A stretch of 53,722 bases of DNA, from NCBI GenBank assembly GCA_016292045.1, contig JAEEZX010000061.1, positions 1-53,722 of the forward strand, written 5' to 3'. The translations under genes and the position numbers were made by a program. Source of the DNA: Bacteroidaceae bacterium (lineage in GTDB: Bacteria; Bacteroidota; Bacteroidia; Bacteroidales; Bacteroidaceae). Shown here one piece after another: positions 50,130-53,722 of the stretch (positions are counted from its first letter, which is position 1; every line of letters starts with the position of its first letter). Below the pieces are notes generated by a model. That model made no database searches and was not told the origin of the DNA. It was given only the letters and a program-made list of their open reading frames with translations.

Positions 50130-50897
50130 ATGATGAGTCCATTAAAAGAACATATTATCAACTACATTCTAAAATTTATATCAGAACGAGAACGCGAAGT
50201 TAGAATAAGTGACCTCAGTGATTTCATTGCACAAGATTTTGCAAATGAACTTGAGGAGGAATGTAAAGAAGTCCCACTTTCTGACATGTATATTGACAGT
50301 ATTATTCGTGAATCCCACAAGAAATATAATTGGACTTATACAGATGACGATGAGAAACTGATTGGCTTGACTAAAGAAGGAGATGAGGCTGCGAATCATC
50401 CCAAGGGCATATTAGGATATTTAGCTGACAATGAAAATAAAAGGAAATCAGTTATGACCAATAGAGTTTTTATTGTGCATGGTCACAATGATGCAGTGAA
50501 AGAGAAGGTTGCAAGATTTGTAGAACATTTGAAGTTGACCCCCATTATTCTACACGAGCAGATAGACAGGGGACAAACTATCATCGAGAAAGTTGAGAGC
50601 AACAGTAACGATGTAAATTTTGCCATCGTTCTACTGACTGCAGACGATGAAGGAAAAGCGAAAACTGAAACGGACTACAAACTGCGTGCGAGACAGAATG
50701 TTATCTTTGAAATGGGATATTTCTTTGGTTTACTTTCGCGCTCTCATGTATTCTTGCTACTTGACGATGACGTCGAAAAACCGAGCGACTTAAGCGGCAT
50801 CGTCTATAATTCTTTGAAGGAAGACTGGAAGACAAAACTTTTCAAAGAACTTCAGGCTTGTGGATATAAGGTTGACCCAGAAGACTTGTTGATTTGA
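50130..50897 (+). CDS. TIR-like predicted nucleotide-binding protein
   Basis: A 255-aa protein. The N-terminal 105 residues look like a winged-helix or adaptor region (KEHIINYILKFISERERE ... KLIGLTKEGDEAA). The C-terminal 145 residues match the TIR-like family of predicted nucleotide-binding proteins (PF10137): NRVFIVHGHNDAVKEKVARF, DVNFAIVLLTADDEGKAK, and RARQNVIFEMGYFFGLLSRS with E194 at the expected catalytic Glu of NAD-cleaving TIRs. VFLLLDDDVEKPSDLSGIVY completes the fold. Relatives occur in anti-phage systems such as CBASS. It starts only 14 nt after iscB on the same strand with no promoter between, suggesting joint expression. A two-in-a-row ATG start was chosen. Confidence 0.8.
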   Translation: MMSPLKEHIINYILKFISEREREVRISDLSDFIAQDFANELEEECKEVPLSDMYIDSIIRESHKKYNWTYTDDDEKLIGLTKEGDEAANHPKGILGYLADNENKRKSVMTNRVFIVHGHNDAVKEKVARFVEHLKLTPIILHEQIDRGQTIIEKVESNSNDVNFAIVLLTADDEGKAKTETDYKLRARQNVIFEMGYFFGLLSRSHVFLLLDDDVEKPSDLSGIVYNSLKEDWKTKLFKELQACGYKVDPEDLLI

Positions 50898-51127
50898 GTC
50901 TACAATAAGCCATCAGTCAACTCTTTGGGCAGTGTACTGACTTTATTAAAACAGAATCTCCCACGTTGCTCATTGTTACGTGGAAGATTATCTGTAGTTA
51001 TATCAAGTACGTCTAAAACCAACAAATCTATCGCGTGATTTCGGGGGGATTTCCTCCTTAACTTACTTCAAGCACCTATCTAGTAAGTTCCCCACACATA
51101 GGATTGTTTTCGCTAATTTTATTAAAA
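50898..51127. other. spacer between the convergent TIR and HIRAN genes
   Basis: No gene seen. Two inverted repeats could form hairpins: CCACGT/ACGTGG (50961-50983), followed on the minus strand by CTGTTTTA and so a weak terminator for the HIRAN gene; and AACTTACT/AGTAAGTT (51060-51089), perfect over 8 nt. Confidence 0.4.
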
Positions 51128-52450
51128 CTATTTTTGAAGAGTGAGAATCTCTCCATTCGCTTTTTGTTTTTCTATATAGGCTTTGTTGCAGAAGAGTGTG
51201 TAAAAAATCAAAGAACAAGGATCTCCCATAAACGGAAAACTAATATGAAGGGATGGACTAATCCCTTCGGTAAAGATTGAAAACTCTTCATTACCATACT
51301 CTTTCTTACATTTTGCCAATGTGTAATCAGGGAAGAACAGTTTCTTGTATCTATAAACAACATCAAAGATTTCTTTCTTATTCATTTTGATATCTATACA
51401 CAAATTCACGCTCTCTCCCTTTATCACACTGGCTTTTATCTCTTTGCACTTGGGGTTATTTGAAATAACTTTCTTAAAAACATATGTTTCGAAGAATTCA
51501 CGCCCATCGCCAAGAAAATCCGTAGTGTCATATTTCCATGATAAATTAGGCATTTTAAGAACATCACAACCTATATTATCGCTTATGAACTTGGCAAATA
51601 TTTCTTCTGTGATTGAGACGACTGGGGATTCCTGAGGAATATCATATATGAAGTTGAAATCTTCGTTTTCCCTTTTCATCCTGAAAAATGACATGGCAGA
51701 AATACCAGACCAATCCTTGCAAAGCCCAACTTTAAGATCTGCCACAATAGTATTTTGATAAGTAAGCGTCGCAACATCCACTAAAGCAATACCTTTCCCC
51801 AATTTTTCCAGTTTATCACATATCTCTTGTGAGGCGACTTCAGCAATATCCCAATTCAAATATGGTAGATAATAATAGTATTTCCCATCTGATGCTTGCC
51901 TACAGACTAATTCAATTTTATTGGAAACGAATTTTCTGTTAAAATCAACTATCCACTTTTCCATATTTGGTATAACGATAGTATCATCATACCAATCATA
52001 GCTATCATCACCAACTTCTAAAATAGGAATTTCATAGGAAGGCAAATCTTTGTCATAACCTTTGAATTCACAATCTGGTTGTAGTTGAAAGATTTGCTCT
52101 GGCGTAAGGTTTTCAAAAATCTTCTTGGGATGCTCAAACGAGACCTTAAATGAGGCATTATATTTCTCAATGACTTCACATCTAATAGGTTCGTCACCCA
52201 TAAACATGTAAATGGTGCAGTTGTCATCCTTGGATACATATCCAATTCTCCTCTTTCCAAGATATGCTGCTATGGCATGCTGGTCATGTGGGTTATCAGA
52301 CTCTTTCTTTATTATAATATCACTTTGGCTGTCCAAGGATTCAAGAATCGCTTCCCAGTCTTCAGGACATTGAAAAGAGATGCCTGTTATCAATGTGCGA
52401 ACATCGCCATGAAAATCGGCTTTGTGTTGATGAACTTTTTCTATAAACAT
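51128..52450 (-). CDS. HIRAN-domain protein of unknown function
   Basis: A 440-aa cytoplasmic protein with no signal peptide. Residues about 15-80 carry a HIRAN-like pattern (TLITGISFQCP ... SDNPHDQHAIAAYLGKRRIG, then YVSKDDN). HIRAN domains bind DNA 3' ends or damaged DNA, and occur alone or fused to helicases and nucleases. The remaining 350 residues contain no recognisable domain; they are rich in aromatic and acidic residues and may form repeated alpha-beta units. Codon use is AT-rich like iscB and TIR. Its place beside a TIR gene suggests a defence-related accessory role, but this is inference. Confidence 0.55.
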   Translation of the reverse strand: MFIEKVHQHKADFHGDVRTLITGISFQCPEDWEAILESLDSQSDIIIKKESDNPHDQHAIAAYLGKRRIGYVSKDDNCTIYMFMGDEPIRCEVIEKYNASFKVSFEHPKKIFENLTPEQIFQLQPDCEFKGYDKDLPSYEIPILEVGDDSYDWYDDTIVIPNMEKWIVDFNRKFVSNKIELVCRQASDGKYYYYLPYLNWDIAEVASQEICDKLEKLGKGIALVDVATLTYQNTIVADLKVGLCKDWSGISAMSFFRMKRENEDFNFIYDIPQESPVVSITEEIFAKFISDNIGCDVLKMPNLSWKYDTTDFLGDGREFFETYVFKKVISNNPKCKEIKASVIKGESVNLCIDIKMNKKEIFDVVYRYKKLFFPDYTLAKCKKEYGNEEFSIFTEGISPSLHISFPFMGDPCSLIFYTLFCNKAYIEKQKANGEILTLQK

Positions 52451-52495
52451 AATGGCAATGATAATTCCTTAAATTATGATTCCTTTCTACTAAAG

Positions 52496-53158
52496 TTAGA
52501 AACCTTCCAGCGGGTTGCTTAATGATTCAGATTTGGTTCCATACGAAGCCTTAGCTTGGTCTGCAGCCTCTTTTAATCTCTTATTGAATTTCTTGGCATA
52601 GCTACTGGTAAATTCTACATCCTTCGGACCTTCATTAAGACTTTCACCAAGCCAAATCCTATATTTCACATAGCGGTTTGAGAGGAATGTATCAATGTCT
52701 GGAATACAAAAGATAAGTCTGGTGACATATCGCCCCGGCAACCATGTCTTAGGATATTGAGGACCTAAAACATTACCTACATAGTAGCCATTGAGATAGA
52801 ATTTGTGGAAAGGCTCTTCCGCATCCATTTCTAAATCAACTATCTCTTCTTTGTCAGTTTTAAAATAGAGATGAGGAAGTGTTCCAAGGTCGATGGTAAT
52901 ATAGTCATCTTGGCTATAGAGATTTACTATGCAATAATATCCACTTTTGTCAACAGCAATGTTAAAAGTAGGTTTCCAATAACTTCCTTTATAACCTCCT
53001 TCGGCTCGGAATGCATCAGAAAGAGACCAACCGGCAAACTTAACAGGCTTTACGCCTTTTTCATTTGCAACCCTTTGGGCTGTATCATCTGCGACCTCTT
53101 GTGCAAAACAGACAACACTTACCGTCAAAACAAATAAAAGAGAGAATAATTTTTTCAT
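52496..53158 (-). CDS. secreted protein of unknown function (220 aa)
   Basis: The start at 53158 gives a signal peptide (MKKLFSLLFVLTVSVVCFAQ). The mature domain has beta-rich, Tyr-rich stretches (PTFNIAVDKSGYYCIVNLYS, LYFKTDKEEIVDLEMDAEEP, FYLNGYYVGNVLGPQYPKTW) and a Lys/Ala-rich helix near the end (KKFNKRLKEAADQAKASYG). No family recognised. Located 45 nt upstream of the HIRAN gene on the same strand, so the two could share a transcript. No clear -7 element was found upstream. Confidence 0.65.
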   Translation of the reverse strand: MKKLFSLLFVLTVSVVCFAQEVADDTAQRVANEKGVKPVKFAGWSLSDAFRAEGGYKGSYWKPTFNIAVDKSGYYCIVNLYSQDDYITIDLGTLPHLYFKTDKEEIVDLEMDAEEPFHKFYLNGYYVGNVLGPQYPKTWLPGRYVTRLIFCIPDIDTFLSNRYVKYRIWLGESLNEGPKDVEFTSSYAKKFNKRLKEAADQAKASYGTKSESLSNPLEGF

Positions 53159-53345
53159 AGCATTAAATTTAATTTCCATATATCTTATTTTCTTTCATTT
53201 CTTTTAAAAAACTCGCAAACGGTATAGCAGGCGAGATTGCTCGTTTATTTCTTGTTTATAAGCCACATCTCTTTTTGTCACTTTCTGTTCCTGAAAGTCA
53301 TAGTTCGGGTGAAATTGGGTCTATACGATAAGACCTCAGAACATG

Positions 53346-53591
53346 ATAAAAGCGTGAACCGCCTTTATCGATGTCCCAAGGTCCTAGGAAAACCCACTCA
53401 CAAAGATAAGACTCGTCCACGCTATCACGTAGACGTTGGTACTTATTCGTTTTTGTGAGAGTCAATGAATTTCCTAGGTTCAGGGACATCACCGAATATA
53501 GCACTAACGCTATTGTTTTACAATTAAGATTTGATTGGGCACCTCCGCTGAGGGTTGTTTTGCTCCTTAAAAGGAAGCATTTCACGCCCTT
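53346..53591 (-). ncRNA. candidate long-hairpin structured RNA (6S-like)
   Basis: The 53159-53722 stretch has no gene, but 53370-53490 folds into a rod. GATGTCCC (53370-53377) pairs with GGGACATC (53483-53490), CCTAGGAAA (53383-53391) with TTTCCTAGG (53470-53478), CTCACAAA (53397-53404) with TTTGTGAG (53452-53459), ATAAG with CTTAT (53406-53410 and 53442-53446), and CGTC with GACG. An outer closing stem GCGTGAA (53353-53359) with TTCACGC (53581-53587) encloses it. The minus strand has a -7 element (TATATTTG, 53599-53606) just outside, so the minus strand is preferred. A long interrupted hairpin suggests 6S RNA or a Bacteroidales-specific RNA; strand and identity are uncertain. Confidence 0.4.
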
Positions 53592-53598
53592 TCGATTG

Positions 53599-53606
53599 CA
53601 AATATA
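53599..53606 (-). promoter_or_regulatory. -7 promoter element for the structured RNA candidate
   Basis: CAAATATA on the + strand reads TATATTTG on the minus strand, placing a start near 53591, at the edge of the outer stem. Confidence 0.4.
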
Positions 53607-53711
53607 CTCTTTTTTCTCTGAAAGCTGGCTCTTTTCAAAACAAAATGTGCGAAAATGGTTGCGAAATTCTCATTTTTCGCGGTTTACTCACCGTAGATGA
53701 CACTTTTTCAC

Positions 53712-53719
53712 TACCTTTG
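53712..53719 (+). promoter_or_regulatory. -7 promoter element at the window end
   Basis: TACCTTTG fits TAnnTTTG three bases before the end of the window; a gene probably starts just beyond. Confidence 0.5.
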
Positions 53720-53722
53720 TAC

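Noticed and set aside
53346..53591. Integron attC site, tmRNA or RNase P RNA
   Set aside because: There is no integrase, no CCA-ended tRNA-like acceptor, and no GAGGAAAGTC-type RNase P core; a long rod is a better description.

Overview
The window looks like a chromosomal segment of a Bacteroidales bacterium, most likely Prevotella-like. The reasons are: many promoters carry the Bacteroidetes -7 element TAnnTTTG; SprA, the giant outer-membrane translocon of the type IX secretion system (T9SS), is encoded; several secreted proteins end in T9SS-like tails (YDLxGRxL...GLYVVNGK); a GH30 xylanase-like enzyme, short tandem CstA carriers and DUF5715 are present; and arginine genes are arranged argR-GNAT-argG-argC-argD. 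Shine-Dalgarno sequences are mostly absent and many genes overlap by a few bases.

Layout. 1-1.6 kb: end of a P-loop/DUF3987-like protein plus a small protein, closed by a strong terminator. 1.7-7.1 kb: an RlpA-like protein, then a leftward group (two CstA carriers, an outer-membrane barrel, a GH30 enzyme). 7.1-11.8 kb: a GHL10-type glycosidase and a large HExxH metalloprotease with a T9SS-like tail. 11.8-13.6 kb: leftward DUF5715 - aroE - small basic protein. 13.7-18.6 kb: a stand-alone AICAR transformylase, two tandem lectin-like/lipase-like secreted hydrolases and a small repeat-domain protein. 18.6-22.1 kb: acyl-CoA dehydrogenase with etfA and etfB. 22.3-30.7 kb: ruvA and sprA. 30.7-32.2 kb: leftward rpmH - PASTA protein - lpxH. 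32.4-38.1 kb: a tightly overlapping rightward operon efp - GT2 - radC - DUF59 - RluD-like - ddl - mnmA. 38.1-46.3 kb: leftward amino-acid cluster argR - GNAT - argG - [DUF559 element] - argC - argD - proB - proA - acyltransferase. 46.5-47.2 kb: an outer-membrane barrel. 47.2-48.3 kb: about 1.1 kb with no convincing gene but several repeats. 48.3-53.7 kb: a visibly AT-richer accessory island.

The most interesting locus is 48.28-50.90 kb. A promoter and AT-rich leader precede a four-repeat CRISPR-like array (36-nt repeats, 29-30-nt spacers). It is followed by a folded RNA resembling the omega RNA (HEARO) of IscB, a full-length IscB with intact RuvC and HNH motifs, and, 14 nt further on, a TIR-like nucleotide-binding protein on the same strand. 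No cas1, cas2, cas9 or transposase is in view. This may be a CRISPR-associated, domesticated IscB coupled to a TIR effector. A HIRAN-domain protein, a secreted protein of unknown function and a long-hairpin RNA candidate follow.

The second notable find is a compact element at 43342-43831. It has imperfect terminal inverted repeats of about 31 bp, each containing the palindrome CTCCCCCAAGGGGGAG, around one DUF559 nuclease gene. It lies inside the arginine operon: one end abuts the argG stop codon, and the other supplies the start codon and first residues of argC. A third pattern is a set of heptanucleotide tandem repeats carrying embedded TAA, seen at or near the 3' ends of several genes. All functional calls rest on reading motifs by eye; no database search was possible.
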